From Azolla caroliniana (taxonomy: Eukaryota; Polypodiophyta), in NCBI GenBank assembly GCA_043228905.1, contig JBHGNT010000003.1, positions 24,056,001-24,120,000 of the forward strand: a DNA stretch of 64,000 nucleotides, written 5' to 3'. Each line of letters starts with the position of its first letter. Position 1 is the stretch's first letter. The notes beneath the pieces were generated by a model. That model had not been told where the DNA came from and ran no database searches. It saw only the letters and a program-made list of their open reading frames with translations. The position numbers were made by a program, and so were the translations under genes. Of this stretch, positions 9,823-21,229 are shown one piece after another.

Positions 9823-12653
9823 ATGGCCAGTCCCACAACTCTGCTGCCCACGCTTGCAGTCATGGCTGCTTCTCTGCATCTAATTCTCATACCATCTTAC
9901 AGTGCCATGATTCCAGAGAAATTATTAATGCCTGATCGCAACACCACCATAGCCAACGCACAGAATACGGGCCTTCAGATCCTTCTTAGTCAGGATGGGT
10001 CCTTCGCATGGCAATTCGTACCATATAAAAACAACACACAACGACTTCTCGTCATCCTCAGTACCCTCTTCAACACAACGGTCGTTTGGATTGCCAACAG
10101 AGACCATCCTGTCTCGCCAAACGCAGCCCTAAACCTCATTTACCCTAACAAGCAGATCATACTCGAAGACCACACCTCAATTAGCACCAACATCAATGGA
10201 AGCTCTGCCAATAATTCTATTAATGCTAATTCCTCTACCACTGTAGTTTGGTCTTCTCCTCCAGGAATATATAGGGTCCTGATGAATAGCACGGGGAATC
10301 TTGTGATGCAAGATAGCAGGAACTCAACCCTCTGGCAGAGCTACGATTACCCTACAGATGTTATGCTCACGGGACAGAGCCTTACGCCTGACCACACTGT
10401 CACTGCGCGCCTCTCATTAGAGGATGTTTCTACAGGGCATTATGCCCTCAGGGAAGAGCCTGGTGGCCCTGTGTTCTATGCAACCTTCGATCAACAACAG
10501 ACCAGTATACCCTATGCAGTCGTCACTTATGCAGAAGGCGTTGCCGGAAACCTCAGTGGAGCTTTACACTCTGCTTGCAATCGCACTGTGGTGATCTATA
10601 ACGCAGATGGATCCGGGGTGACTCTGGATCAAGAAGACTCTGCGATTACTCCCGAGTGTCTAGCACAATCTGGTGGGTACACAATTCACGGCCTCAGTTT
10701 TAGCACCCGTTTGGGGGGTTCGGGCTTCAGATATCTGCGTCTCATGCCCACGGGTGACATAAACACTTTTCTCCTCTCTGATAAAGGCCTCCAACTCGAC
10801 AATGAACTTTTCAAGGGATTCTTCAGCACTTACTGCAAGTTGCCCTCCTACTGCAGTGTAAACAGCCTTTGTAGCTCTGTCCAAACTTGCAGCTGTCCAG
10901 ATCTCTTCACCCAAGTCGACTCATCAGATCCTCGACAGGGATGTCGCCTCATCACTCCGCTCAATTGCAGCATAGCTATGGAACATCAATTTCTCCAGGT
11001 GCCAGGGGTGGAGTACTTTGCCAATACATACATGGACTCTCACATAGTGAACAACGCAACCGAATGCACTAATTTATGTTTGCCCAATTGCTCTTGCACA
11101 GCCGCCTTCTACGACAACACCAACCAGGCTTGCCATCTCTATGACCAAGTGCAGACCATGCAATCCGGTGGTAACCCCAGTGTCACCGCATACCTCAGGG
11201 TCGCACACTTACCTGCTACGAGTGTTCCTAATGGTAATGGAATCTCCAAGAATCCTGCTACCAGTGTTCCAAATGGTAATGGAATCTCCAAGAATGTTAT
11301 CATCGGTCTAAGTGTTGGACTAGGTGTAACTTTGGTCACTGGCCTTGCCATTCTCGGAGTGTTCATTGGTCAGAGACTAGCAAGGAAGGCGGTAGAGTAC
11401 CCTGATTCAGAAGAAGAGGCTTTCCTGGACAGCTTACCCGGCTTGCTTCCTAGATACTCTTACAAGGACCTAGAATCTGCCACAGAGGGATTCAGCAAGA
11501 AGCTATTCATAGGGGATTTTGGTACAGTATACGAAGGTCTCATCCAACGACATCAGAATGATAGCACCAACATGAACATGCGTAATATGAACACTAGCAG
11601 TGCAATAAAAGTGGCAGTGAAACGATTAAGGGTAAGCCCACTTAGTCCGTATATTATATATATTTACCATACCGTCTGCCTTCCTTCCGCATTCCATCTG
11701 ATTCATTGGCCATACTCATGTTTAATGTGATCTAAATCCAGTTGATGGCCAAATGCCTTAAACTAATTACACTCTGTTTAATGTGATTAATCAAGTTATC
11801 CGAAGGAACAACCAGAGCCTCATTTACGAAGGAGCAATATAGAGCAGAGGTAGCTGCTTTGGGCAGCTTGAATCATGTCAATCTTGTCCAGCTGAGGGGT
11901 TTCTGTGCAGAAGGAACTCATCGGCTTCTAGTATACGAGTACATGGAGAATGGTTGTCTTGACGGATGGATATTCCGGAATAACCCCCATACTACAGCGG
12001 AGAATAGAAATCCGTTGCCATGGGAGGTACGATACAGGATTGCTGTAGATGTGGCACGAGGACTCACCTTTCTGCATGAAGGAAGCAAACGCAAAGTCAT
12101 CCATTTGAATGTGACACCACGGAATGTATTGCTGGATGCCAAATTTAGGGCAAAGTTAGCAGATTTCCGGCTGAGCGAGCTTATCGTGAGAGTAGAAGGA
12201 GAGAAAGCGTATACCCTGAGTACGATCCGGGGCACGATCGGGTACATAGCTCCCGAGTTGGTCTTGGATTTGCCATTCACAGAAAAGAGTGATGTTTTTA
12301 GCTACGGAATGGTGCTCTTGGAGCTCTTGGGAGGCCGTAGGAACCTCGATCCCATGGTGGGTTGCGAGGATGGGCTCTGTTTTCAGGCATGGGCGGTGAA
12401 GCAAGCTAAGAATGGAGACATAACCTCTCTCATTGACAAGCACTTGCTGGATGAAGTGAAGGATTACCTCCATGCCATAGCCGCGGAGAGCATGAAGAGG
12501 CTCATCCATGTAGCATTCTGGTGCATTCAACAGAATCCATCATCCCGGCCATCGATGAGCACAATCTTGTGGATGCTAGAGCAGCATCTTCAGGTCCCTG
12601 ATCCTCCTTTGGAACTCACTTATGTTCAAGCTCGAGATTCTGCGTCCAACTAG
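9823..12653 (+). CDS. G-type lectin S-receptor-like protein kinase, probable pseudokinase
   Basis: Two exons, 9823-11631 and 11796-12653, joined in phase 0 (donor GTAAGC, acceptor ATCAAG), give 888 aa. Domain order: signal peptide (about 1-28), bulb-type mannose-lectin domain with WIANRD and TLWQS motifs (about 45-185), a Cys-rich linker and PAN-like module (about 375-465), a transmembrane helix (about 491-515), then a Ser/Thr-type kinase domain. This family senses extracellular ligands at the plasma membrane. Lys600 (VAVK) and the APE motif (APEL) are kept. The catalytic loop reads HLNVTPRN where HxDxKPxN is expected, so Asp is Asn708 and Lys is Thr, and DFG reads DFR (Arg728). The Gly-rich loop is shortened to IGDFGTVY. 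Phosphotransfer is therefore unlikely; a pseudokinase co-receptor or a decaying gene are the alternatives. The frame is intact, which favours retained function. Confidence 0.9.
11212..11295 (+). repeat. 42 bp in-frame duplication in the lectin kinase stalk
   Basis: Two near-identical 42 bp units (offset 42, from 11212 and 11254) encode PATSVPNGNGISKN-like segments side by side just outside the transmembrane helix. The duplication lengthens the extracellular stalk by 14 residues without breaking the frame. Confidence 0.93.
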
Positions 12654-12669
12654 TTAGTTGGGGCTTCGA

Positions 12670-12865
12670 GTTAGTTATTTGGAAATTTTAATGGAAGCTC
12701 CCAAGTATGATACTAGTGCTGCTACATAGCATTGGTGAAGAAGATATGTATACATGTATACTAGTTAATTTGAGTTGTTGATTTGGAATTAATGGAAGCT
12801 CCAAGTGTGATAGAAGTATGCTGCATATAGCATTAGTGAAGAAGATATGTATACACGTATGTGTA
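12670..12865. repeat. Head-to-tail duplication, 101 bp offset
   Basis: 'AATGGAAGCTCC' begins at 12690 and again at 12791, and each copy ends in a 'GAAGAAGATATGTATACA' run. It sits immediately 3' of the lectin kinase stop and likely forms part of its 3' untranslated region. Confidence 0.85.
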
Positions 12866-13129
12866 TCAATATGGCCTCTCAAGAAATCCACCTAGAATTG
12901 TTACAAGTGGAGTTACTATGAAATTTGAAATATGTCTGGCATCACTCAAAATCCTTTGGAGCCATAAGTATTGGTCTTTGTGTTATACCTGTCTATCAAT
13001 CTCACCACAGAATCATTCTTTCAATAATAAGAAAGAAAACTTTGATCCAGGGAACTTGGCTTTGATGAGGGTTGTTTGGATGAACTATGCCGGTTAGAAA
13101 GCACAATTGAAACCAAATATTGCTTCGTA

Positions 13130-13284
13130 CATTTGATGAATATATTGCAATCACAAAGACCATAGTTTATTGGGACAATGCAGCAAGTGTCATCCATACA
13201 TTTGACCAAGGCTCAAGATGTACCAAGATTTGACCAAACACAATGATGTAGATACACTTCATTAGAGGTTTTTTTATGTTGGAG

Positions 13285-13290
<6 letters not shown>
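13130..13290 (+). mobile_element. Possible Ty1/copia RNase H remnant
   Basis: A conceptual reading gives EYIAIT, then YWDNAASVIH, then after stops IHFIR. This is the order of the copia RNase H end motifs (AEYIA, CDN-SAI, H-RTKHI-HFIR). Two internal stops show it is dead. The assignment rests on short motifs only. Confidence 0.35.

Positions 13291-13333
<43 letters not shown>
13287..13333. repeat. (CT)n microsatellite
   Basis: An uninterrupted CT run of about 47 bp directly after the possible copia remnant. Confidence 0.97.
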
Positions 13334-13336
<3 letters not shown>

Positions 13337-13912
13337 CCATAATTTCCTTGCAAGATGTGGCTAAATTCCCCATCCAACTAAACTTTTAAAATTGTTGATT
13401 TGTTATGCTATTACGAGCAATCAACTTACATGAGGAAGTAAATGAAGGACCTGTCCGTGGGCTTCTTCTACTATGCACAAGTAAACACTTCTCAAGTAGC
13501 CATTTTCCAAGAATAAGGTATCAAACCACTCGTACTACAATGTGAGATATCCTTTCAAGCCATACAAATATTTCTTTAGTAAGCAAAGTTGGTCTTCTTG
13601 ACCTTGAACTTCTTACGTAGTTTGTGTTTTTAGCGTCTCTAGTTTTATTGGAAGTATCATCTACCTCCCTCCATCTCTTTCTCATATGACAAAAAACATT
13701 AGGTCATTGGCATTGGTTGCACATGGTGCATCAAATGATATACATGCCATGTAGTTGTGTAATGATGGCACTGACTTTAGATAACAAGGGCCCTAGCCAC
13801 ATTAACATAGTCTCAACTCTCAACATAGACTTCCTTGATAAGGAAGTAGCTAGCCTTCTTATATGGGCAAAAATCCTAGACCCTAGTTTGTTCGGTCTTG
13901 ATTGTGTCATGT

Positions 13913-13985
13913 GAAGATGGTCAAGTGGTAACACAGTTAATGGTTATCTCACACCTTATGAATTGTAATATTCAATTCATATCCT
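13913..13985 (+). mobile_element. Possible tRNA-derived SINE remnant
   Basis: 'GGTCAAGTGGTAACAC' resembles a tRNA A box and 'ATTCAATTC' a weak B box at about the right distance. There is no acceptor stem, so it is not a functional tRNA gene. Weak support. Confidence 0.25.
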
Positions 13986-14872
13986 CGTTCCCTTACAAAT
14001 TAACCCATACGTACTTATCACAAGATTAGTGAAAACTCTGGAACTATACCTAACTCATGATCAATTATGGCTATGCACATAACAATTGGCCTCCCACAAT
14101 GGATTGAGCCCACACGTATTTTGTGGCTCGAGTGTTGCCTAATAGAAGGGCACTAGATCCACAGAATCCATAGTTGTTGATTTGAATCCTACCAGATACA
14201 AACTTTGAGGTAATTCTTGCAAATAAAAACTGCATAAGAACTAATATCCAAAGAGAACATTGGCAAACATTACACAATCATGAGTAGGACGCAAAAGGAT
14301 AGGATCATTCCCTTTCTTAACAATAGCCTTAAAGTCAAATTCAAGGAGGTTCATAATCCATCACGACATTCTCCCAATTGAGTAAGTCTTTTTTACTAGA
14401 TATAACATTGCTCGATGATCTACGTTGAAAGAGAAGCGGTATGCTACTAGGAAGTGTCCAAATTTCTTAACATCATAAATCATGGTTGTTGTGGTCATTG
14501 ATTTCCTCAAATGTCCTTGAGTCAAATCAAGCTTACCATGCTTACATATGCAACATTGATGTTAGTTGCTAGTTAACAATTGTCGATCATACACATCTAG
14601 CAAATGGTAGATGTGACACATGTACGTTGACACACTTTGTGACTAATGAGTAATCACACTTAGTGGAATAATGTCAACAACATAAGATAAAGTAGACTCT
14701 ATATTGAGAAAAGACAAAGGTTCCTACACATTGTGATGACGCTAAGAGGTTACAACGGTTTATTAGGAACATAACTCTACCAATGACAATGCAAGAGGAG
14801 CACAAATCTACTCCTTTGATTAGTCGAATAAAAGGATTGATAGGGTTACTTGCTTGTTAACAAACCTCTAAA

Positions 14873-14874
<2 letters not shown>

Positions 14875-14947
<73 letters not shown>
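14875..14947. repeat. Compound (GT)n(GA)n microsatellite
   Basis: About 34 bp of GT followed without a break by about 39 bp of GA. Confidence 0.97.
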
Positions 14948-14948
<1 letters not shown>

Positions 14949-16654
14949 ATCAACATCAACAAACTTGAGAACAAGAGAATCAATTCTTCATGTTAGTCTT
15001 CTCCTATAAGGAAGTTTGCAAATGAAGAATCAAATATATTGACAACGCAATTCCAGCATGTGATTATTAAAGCTTGTCGACTACATCAGCGTCTATTTTG
15101 GATCTTTTTTAATGCTAATTACAAATAATAATAATAATAGCATTTTAATTTGATACTTGGTTCTTTATAGTTATAAACTTATAGGAGGCCAATCATAAAT
15201 TACATTAATTGTTACTTATGAACGTTACAACCCATTAGACATCCAACACAATGGCATGCCCGTAGACTACGATCTAAAACATGTTTGCCGAGTGGCAATA
15301 CATACTTAAAAGTTAACCTTAACCATATAGGAAACGTATCAAAGGGCCCCTTATTACGAGGTAGGAGGGACAAATTAATAAAGCAAAAATTCATTGTAAA
15401 ATTGTTTATGATCTAAGAAGTAGTTCTTGCGGTTATCTTGACTCTTTGGTACATAAACACTTATACTTTGAATTTTTTTCATCTAACCAAGTTCTTCTTC
15501 TTTGAATTGTTTCCATGTCATTGATCCCCTACAATAGAACCCAAATTGTTCTAGCCATGGACACATTGATCTAATGTACATTTGACTAACACAATCTAAA
15601 GATGGAATTGAGTTGTGGCATTGTTGGAACAACCTTCTATGGCTTCTCTATCAAAGCTATGTTTGCCTTCTTTATGCTCAAATTTCTTTCCATTTCTTTT
15701 CTTAGAGCATGTGACCAATAGTCAGTTGTCAAGTTGACCGACACGCCACCAAGTTGCTTGCTCTATGCCGTGTTGAATGAACCTTTCAGCAAGCCATCAA
15801 CCAAGCCATGATCATGTTGTGAAGCAAGTAATATGTACTTTAGATATTTATAGCTTTGGGCATAGAGTGATCCAAAAGCATCATTTCATGTGACAACTCC
15901 ATGAAAAGTTTCATTTTGATAGATATGGTTTGGCCATAGAACTATCTAAACATTGTCATTTATGCATGTTTGCATGAGCTAATGAAACGATTTTTTTACA
16001 TAGACCTATCTATGTTTTGTCTAATCATTCGACCATCCACTAATTGATGGACCAATGTCTTCTAGACCATTGTTCATTAAATAAATTATGATAAACCGTG
16101 AACCTATCTACAAACGATGATCCATATGCTCACAATAACGAGACAAAATAAAGAGCAACGTCAACAAGATGAAGCCAAGGGCCATGGTCCATTGACCTAA
16201 TGGGTGGGTATCCAAAGTGAGTCCAACAATGTAGATATCCATGAATTGACGGTTTTGTCTAAGGGTTTCATTGTTTCCGTAAGGTTTAAGTCTAATAGAC
16301 AAATTAAAAATTTTGAGATTAATAATGATGATTGCGAGGACAACGGGACCAAGGGTAGATATGTAAAATGCATTCATATATGTGATTGTTGTCCGCGAAT
16401 AATATATGACCCGATTGATTCCATAAGGTTATGAGCCTGCTCATGAAAGATTAGACCTATAAAACGATGGCATTGATGGTGACTTTGTGGCCGCCATGCT
16501 CTCTCACTCTTTGGGGATTAGGGTTGTGAACAAACATCATGCAACTTGGGGAATCCAAAGCTTGTCATGGAAAAAGCATGTTATGGTAGCTAGCTAGAAC
16601 TAGCTGTCACAAACAACTAGCTCATTTAGGCACTCCTGTAGAGTACTATTTATT

Positions 16655-16663
16655 ATATATATG
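16655..16663 (+). promoter_or_regulatory. Candidate TATA box of the RING gene
   Basis: TATATATAT lies about 60 bp upstream of the ATG at 16722. A start site some 30 bp further on would give a 5' leader of about 30-40 bases, which is short but possible. Confidence 0.35.
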
Positions 16664-16721
16664 AGCCATCCATCCATCTAAGATATCTACTATCTTTATC
16701 TAACTAAAAGTGTCTGAAGAT

Positions 16722-19121
16722 ATGGAAATGGAAGAAGTGATGATGGACGCAGACAAAGAAGAAGAAGATCTTGATCTAAACGCGCATCCATCTCCTCTCG
16801 ACGGCCATCTCGCTCTTCATCTCGCCTTAGGGATTTCTGAGCAAGAAGATTTGGATCCTTCTTCTTCCTCTTCTTTCCCTGCTCAAGCTTCCCGCCAAAA
16901 CTTCCCACGCTTTGATCCAGGTATGTCAGCAATGAGCACACAGAGAGATGAAATTCCCGAGTTTATCCGGGGTTTTAACAGAGATCCATCAGAGATAACG
17001 ACAACTCCGAACTTGGGTGATGGTTCACTTGACAATTCACTTAGGGCATTGTCTAGATCTGATGATTCGAGTAGGTTTTCAGACCCATATGATGATTCAA
17101 CGAGGGCCTCATATGATGATTTTGGCCACACCAGAGCTTTGTCTGCTCTGCACGGTGCATCAGAAATTTCCGGTCTCATTGATTCTGGTGCCGAAATGAA
17201 AGAGGAAAATATGCACAATGGTGCTAGAAAGAGCATGGATTTTCATGATAATGAATCTAGAAAAGGCATCAGTTTGTATGATACTAATGCTAGAAAGAGA
17301 AATGATTTTCCTGACAACGATGCTAGAAAAGTTACTGATTCTACTCACTTGAGGGCTTTGCTCGAAAGTGAGATGTATCGGGATGACACTAGCCTTCATC
17401 GAATATCAGACCATAGACCATCAAATGACTATGTTCTAGGTAGATCATCAGGATCCTCGTTAATGAATGAACGGCGATTTTTTGGATCTTCCCAAATGAA
17501 TGATCGACCCAGATCTTCGCTAATGAATGGACGGAGATCATGGGGATCTTCCAGGCGATTATCTGAATCCTCCTTATTGAATGAAAGACAATCATCAGAA
17601 TCTTCCCTAGTGAATGAAAGGCGACCATTGGGATCTTCCCTAATGAACGTGAGGCGATCATCAGGGTCTTTGCTAATGAATGAAAGTCGGTCATTGGAAT
17701 CTTCCCTGATGAATGGAAGACACCCATCAGAAACCCCACTCCTAAATGAACGGCGATTATCAGGATCTTCTTTAATGAATGAACAGCGATCATTGGAATT
17801 TTCCTCCCTGATGAATGATTATCCTTTGGGAGAATGCACTAATCCTAAGGCTCTTCACCTTCGAAGTATGCCTACTACCAAAAGGGCTATTCAAAGTACA
17901 GATATGCCTATGGAATCTATGTCTCGCAGTACAGATGATGATGATGAAGCTTTGCTTTCCGAGAGGAATAGAAGATTTAATTGTAGTCCTTTGCATTGGC
18001 GAACGGCGAGAACAAGAGTATCTTCGGTCCTCGCAAGGGCTCAATCACAGCCTTCCCCATTGAATAGTGGCCTTAGAACACAATTGGATATTCAAAGGAT
18101 TTCAAGGACGTCCACAAATGAAGATTCAATGGCCTCTCAGTTAGATGTACAACCCTCTGATGGTTGCATTGGTGCCTTGGCAAACATCAGCAATAAAAAT
18201 AATGAGGATGTAAAAGACAATGTGAATGGGAATGTAGGAGTTGAATTTGAGTGCAATATTTGTCTCGAGATGGCCTTTGAACCAGTGGTGACATGTTGTG
18301 GACATCTCTTTTGTTGGCCATGTCTTCATGAATGGCTTCATGTGCACTCGATAACAAAGAAGTGTCCAGTTTGTAAAGGTTTACTTTCAGATGAGGCCAT
18401 AATTCCCATCTATGGTAGAGGGTCTTCCCCGGCTGGAGAATCTTTATTTCACAATCCGAATATTCCGCCTCGGCCCAGTGCGCGTCGGGTAAGCAAGAAA
18501 AGATTCCATTGGGAGGATGGAATACATAGTGAGTTGCCTGGATCAACCAATGCAACTATTGTAGAAAGCATTGATGAGTCATTGGATGAATCTAATAACA
18601 CTAATATAATTTTGGAAAGGCTAAGAGTTGCACAAACATTACAACAAGAGTATTTTGAGAGAAGATCGACAAGGTTAGCCCAAAGGCTAATGGCAAGAAG
18701 AACCCCTCGTATCGATAGTTCCAGAATTCCACAAACAAGGGAGCTACATCAAAGAGCTAGGCAAACTCTAGAAACGGCAGCAGATAATCTGGCAGCTATT
18801 CAAAATAGCATAGATGGTTTGAGGGCGAATATGCAAAGATTGGTTGAATTTGTGAGATCAGTACCTCGCCACAATAGTAACACTCCAATGAGAAACACAT
18901 CATCCAGTAATATAGTGCAAAATGTTCTAGATGAAGAAAGAATATTTCCACCTCAAGCTGATGTTCGTGAAGTTCCTCTTCGTGTGATTATACCAACAAT
19001 ATGTCCATTTGTTAATGTTGATGGGCAAAGGTCCTCAGAGTTGCATGAAAACAATGAAAATAGTGCTTCTAGCTCTTATGATGGGGAGACTGGTTTACAC
19101 AAGAGGTGTAGATTGAACTAG
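16722..19121 (+). CDS. C3HC4 RING-finger protein, RNF5/RMA- or MUSE1/2-like E3 ligase
   Basis: A 799 aa single-exon protein. The start is the ATG at 16722; the frame opens slightly earlier only with GTG. The N-terminus is acidic with a short LDLNAH segment, followed by a Ser/Asn/Arg-rich repeat region (about residues 165-370). A complete RING with C511, C514, C526, H528, C531, C534, C548 and C551 follows, then an Ile-Pro-Ile-Tyr-Gly-Arg-Gly tail typical of RNF5/RMA-like RINGs. Such proteins transfer ubiquitin from an E2 to substrates. RMA/RNF5 enzymes are ER-anchored by a C-terminal helix; none is visible here. Instead the C-terminus is Arg-rich with a helical segment (about 620-710). That architecture, with a long N-terminus, central RING and no anchor, resembles plant MUSE1/MUSE2-type proteins, although this protein is much longer than I remember those to be. 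E3 activity is inferred from the intact RING; the substrate is unknown. Confidence 0.85.
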   Translation: MEMEEVMMDADKEEEDLDLNAHPSPLDGHLALHLALGISEQEDLDPSSSSSFPAQASRQNFPRFDPGMSAMSTQRDEIPEFIRGFNRDPSEITTTPNLGDGSLDNSLRALSRSDDSSRFSDPYDDSTRASYDDFGHTRALSALHGASEISGLIDSGAEMKEENMHNGARKSMDFHDNESRKGISLYDTNARKRNDFPDNDARKVTDSTHLRALLESEMYRDDTSLHRISDHRPSNDYVLGRSSGSSLMNERRFFGSSQMNDRPRSSLMNGRRSWGSSRRLSESSLLNERQSSESSLVNERRPLGSSLMNVRRSSGSLLMNESRSLESSLMNGRHPSETPLLNERRLSGSSLMNEQRSLEFSSLMNDYPLGECTNPKALHLRSMPTTKRAIQSTDMPMESMSRSTDDDDEALLSERNRRFNCSPLHWRTARTRVSSVLARAQSQPSPLNSGLRTQLDIQRISRTSTNEDSMASQLDVQPSDGCIGALANISNKNNEDVKDNVNGNVGVEFECNICLEMAFEPVVTCCGHLFCWPCLHEWLHVHSITKKCPVCKGLLSDEAIIPIYGRGSSPAGESLFHNPNIPPRPSARRVSKKRFHWEDGIHSELPGSTNATIVESIDESLDESNNTNIILERLRVAQTLQQEYFERRSTRLAQRLMARRTPRIDSSRIPQTRELHQRARQTLETAADNLAAIQNSIDGLRANMQRLVEFVRSVPRHNSNTPMRNTSSSNIVQNVLDEERIFPPQADVREVPLRVIIPTICPFVNVDGQRSSELHENNENSASSSYDGETGLHKRCRLN
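17220..17820 (+). repeat. Coding minisatellite inside the RING protein
   Basis: Two successive in-frame arrays. 17220-17345 repeats about 17 aa units ending in an ARK or SRK motif preceded by D-N. 17440-17820 repeats about 12-14 aa units of consensus SSLMNERR plus a few variable residues, about ten times. All units keep the frame despite substitutions, so the array expanded within the coding sequence under frame constraint. Confidence 0.9.
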
Positions 19122-21217
19122 GTCAAAATCCAACATATATTACGACTATACAGTTGAATGGAACTTGTTTTATTTTCGTATCTGGTAAGGGAGGGAGGGA
19201 GGGAGTGGTGGCATGTGGGGGGGTTAACGGCACTTTGCCGGCTGAGCATTTGTTTGCTTCGAGATGATATTTCGTCTTCATATATTTTTGGTATTGAACA
19301 TAATGATACCAAACTTAAGTCGTTCACATTGAGTAGGACTCCTCACTAGTTGAGGAATGTAACATGAAAGCAGACAAAATAGCTCAAGAACTTTGAAGGA
19401 ATGGTTTTATATAATAGGAACTTGCAGGTCTTCATTTTGCTTGGTCTTTTTATGTAGTTAATAGAAGAAACTTAGATCTGTTATAATTGTGAGAAAATAT
19501 TACTCTATAATTCTTTATCCTGTGCATTATCAAGATTCATATGCAGACAATAACCCATATCTTTCATATTTCTGTTGCCCAGTGATGGGGCTCTGATCGC
19601 AACAATCCCAATAAGACAGCAATGAATTTGACACGTTCTTCATGTTTCTATCACTTTGTTGCGGGAAATGGGTGTGATGAAAACTTATAGCCACTTAAAT
19701 GCACAACATGAAATAAGTATTGATGCTTCTAACTACAGAATGATAGTATGTTGACGGACTACAGCTTAGTCTCCCAACAAGTTTATGAAAATAGACGACA
19801 CTGACAATCAAGTCAGCAGGTTTAAACATTTCAAATCAAAGTGAATTTTGCAAGCTATTAAGAAAAATAACCATAAATTTACACACAGACAAGCAGGGTT
19901 AATAGACCTCCAAATTGATGCATTGATTTATTCCACCATCACACTTATCCAAGTACACGCAAGTAACATTGATCCATTATGAGCGAAGCTAATAATGTGG
20001 TGAAATATGAGTCTTTACCTAGTCTACCAGTGTATGAACTTAGCAGATGATGTGGTTACGCATATGCTTATAGGAAGGGAGAGGCACACACAGTCTTATC
20101 TAGATACTGCAGAGAGACAAATGGATGTTAATATTATTAGAAGAAGAAGAGCTGAGACATGCTTCAGAAACCGCAGGAGAAGTTGAATTATAATCATGTA
20201 AATACATGCAACAATGAATGGAGTAGGAGCTCTCTTTTTTAATGTATCATATAAAAGATTGAGGTTATCTTGTACATTTATTTTCTTAACTTATGCTCAT
20301 CATTGTCATTTGTTAATGCCTTAGATGCGTTTTGTTGTGCTAGGTGATAGTGAATAAATTTAGTCTACCTGTATCAACAGCCAACATCCTCAACTTCAGT
20401 TTCAGCCAATTTACTTCTCGCATTTTTGCAATTCCACCAAAACCAAAATCCCCAAATATACACAAGGTTCCAAGTGCAGTAGTGCCCATATAGTGAGTTA
20501 AAATGCATGCAACCTACTATATCTTATCTAAGACCTTTGGTCAACATCAATAACTAAGATTCCTAAAATAGAATCACAAAGCTGTGAAATGTTAAGATTC
20601 CTAAAGCACCATCACAATTTAGTGGTTTTAGTTCACTATCTCCTTCATGCATTTAATTTGATCCAGTTAAATGGTTGCATTTTCAGTGACCGAGTTTTTA
20701 TGTGCAGTGTCCTCAAGAGACATACTAGTACCCCAATACAGGTAAAATCAAACTTGAGTACAAACCCCAGCTGGAACAAGGATTGTACCAACATAATCAG
20801 ATTCTAGATGGCTAAGTATAATTCCTAACACCGAGCATAGACAAATTAATTGACCAGGCTTAGATGAAATACTATTTTTTTCTTTACACGATTACATAAT
20901 AACTTGCATTTCATCTTCTGACTGTGACTTAGAGAAGTATTGGCAATGACTGTGTGAACATAACAATACATTTGACTTGTGTTCAATGTGTCTAATACAA
21001 GTAAAACTGAGGTTTTACAATTGATTGGTATACAGATCAAAATATCAATGTAATGCAATATTGTGTAGGCTTTTGGAAGTGACCTGAACATGTTGCTAAA
21101 GACCACGTCAAAGGATACATGGTAGACACCAAAAACACAGACACAAGATAGACTGATATATATAATATGGCTATACAGCTTGAAACCCCTGGCATAGAGC
21201 TTGAAAATTTTAATGCA
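19122..21217. other. Intergenic region between convergent RING and TAF11 genes
   Basis: It starts with the 3' untranslated region of the RING gene, including a short GGGAGGGAGGGA run near 19190. Beyond that I see AT-rich sequence with no coding potential above chance and no repeat structure. Frames at 20589-20807 and 20846-21106 have no recognisable family. Confidence 0.45.
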
Positions 21218-21223
21218 TTTATT
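21218..21223 (-). terminator. Candidate polyadenylation signal of TAF11
   Basis: AATAAA on the minus strand, 6 bp past the TAA stop at 21230. Its closeness to the stop would make an unusually short 3' end; later signals could also be used. Confidence 0.4.
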
Positions 21224-21229
21224 TTTCTT

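Larger units (their letters stand above)
12866..16650. other. Gene-poor intergenic region with decayed retroelement pieces
   Basis: No intact gene is seen. It contains a probable copia RNase H remnant (13130-13290), two long microsatellites (13287-13333, 14875-14947) and a tRNA-like stretch near 13913. The minus-strand frame 16108-16377 encodes a partly hydrophobic 89 aa peptide, but the opposite strand is open too and I recognise no family. The rest shows no structure I can name. Confidence 0.45.

Noticed and set aside
11632-11730. Lectin kinase ending at the stop at 11730 without a kinase core
   Set aside because: A good donor at 11632 and a phase-matched acceptor at 11795 restore a full kinase domain, so this is intron read-through.
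16108-16434. Overlapping hydrophobic (minus) and polar (plus) frames as a membrane protein gene
   Set aside because: Both strands are open over the same DNA, no family is recognised and no splice partners are evident.
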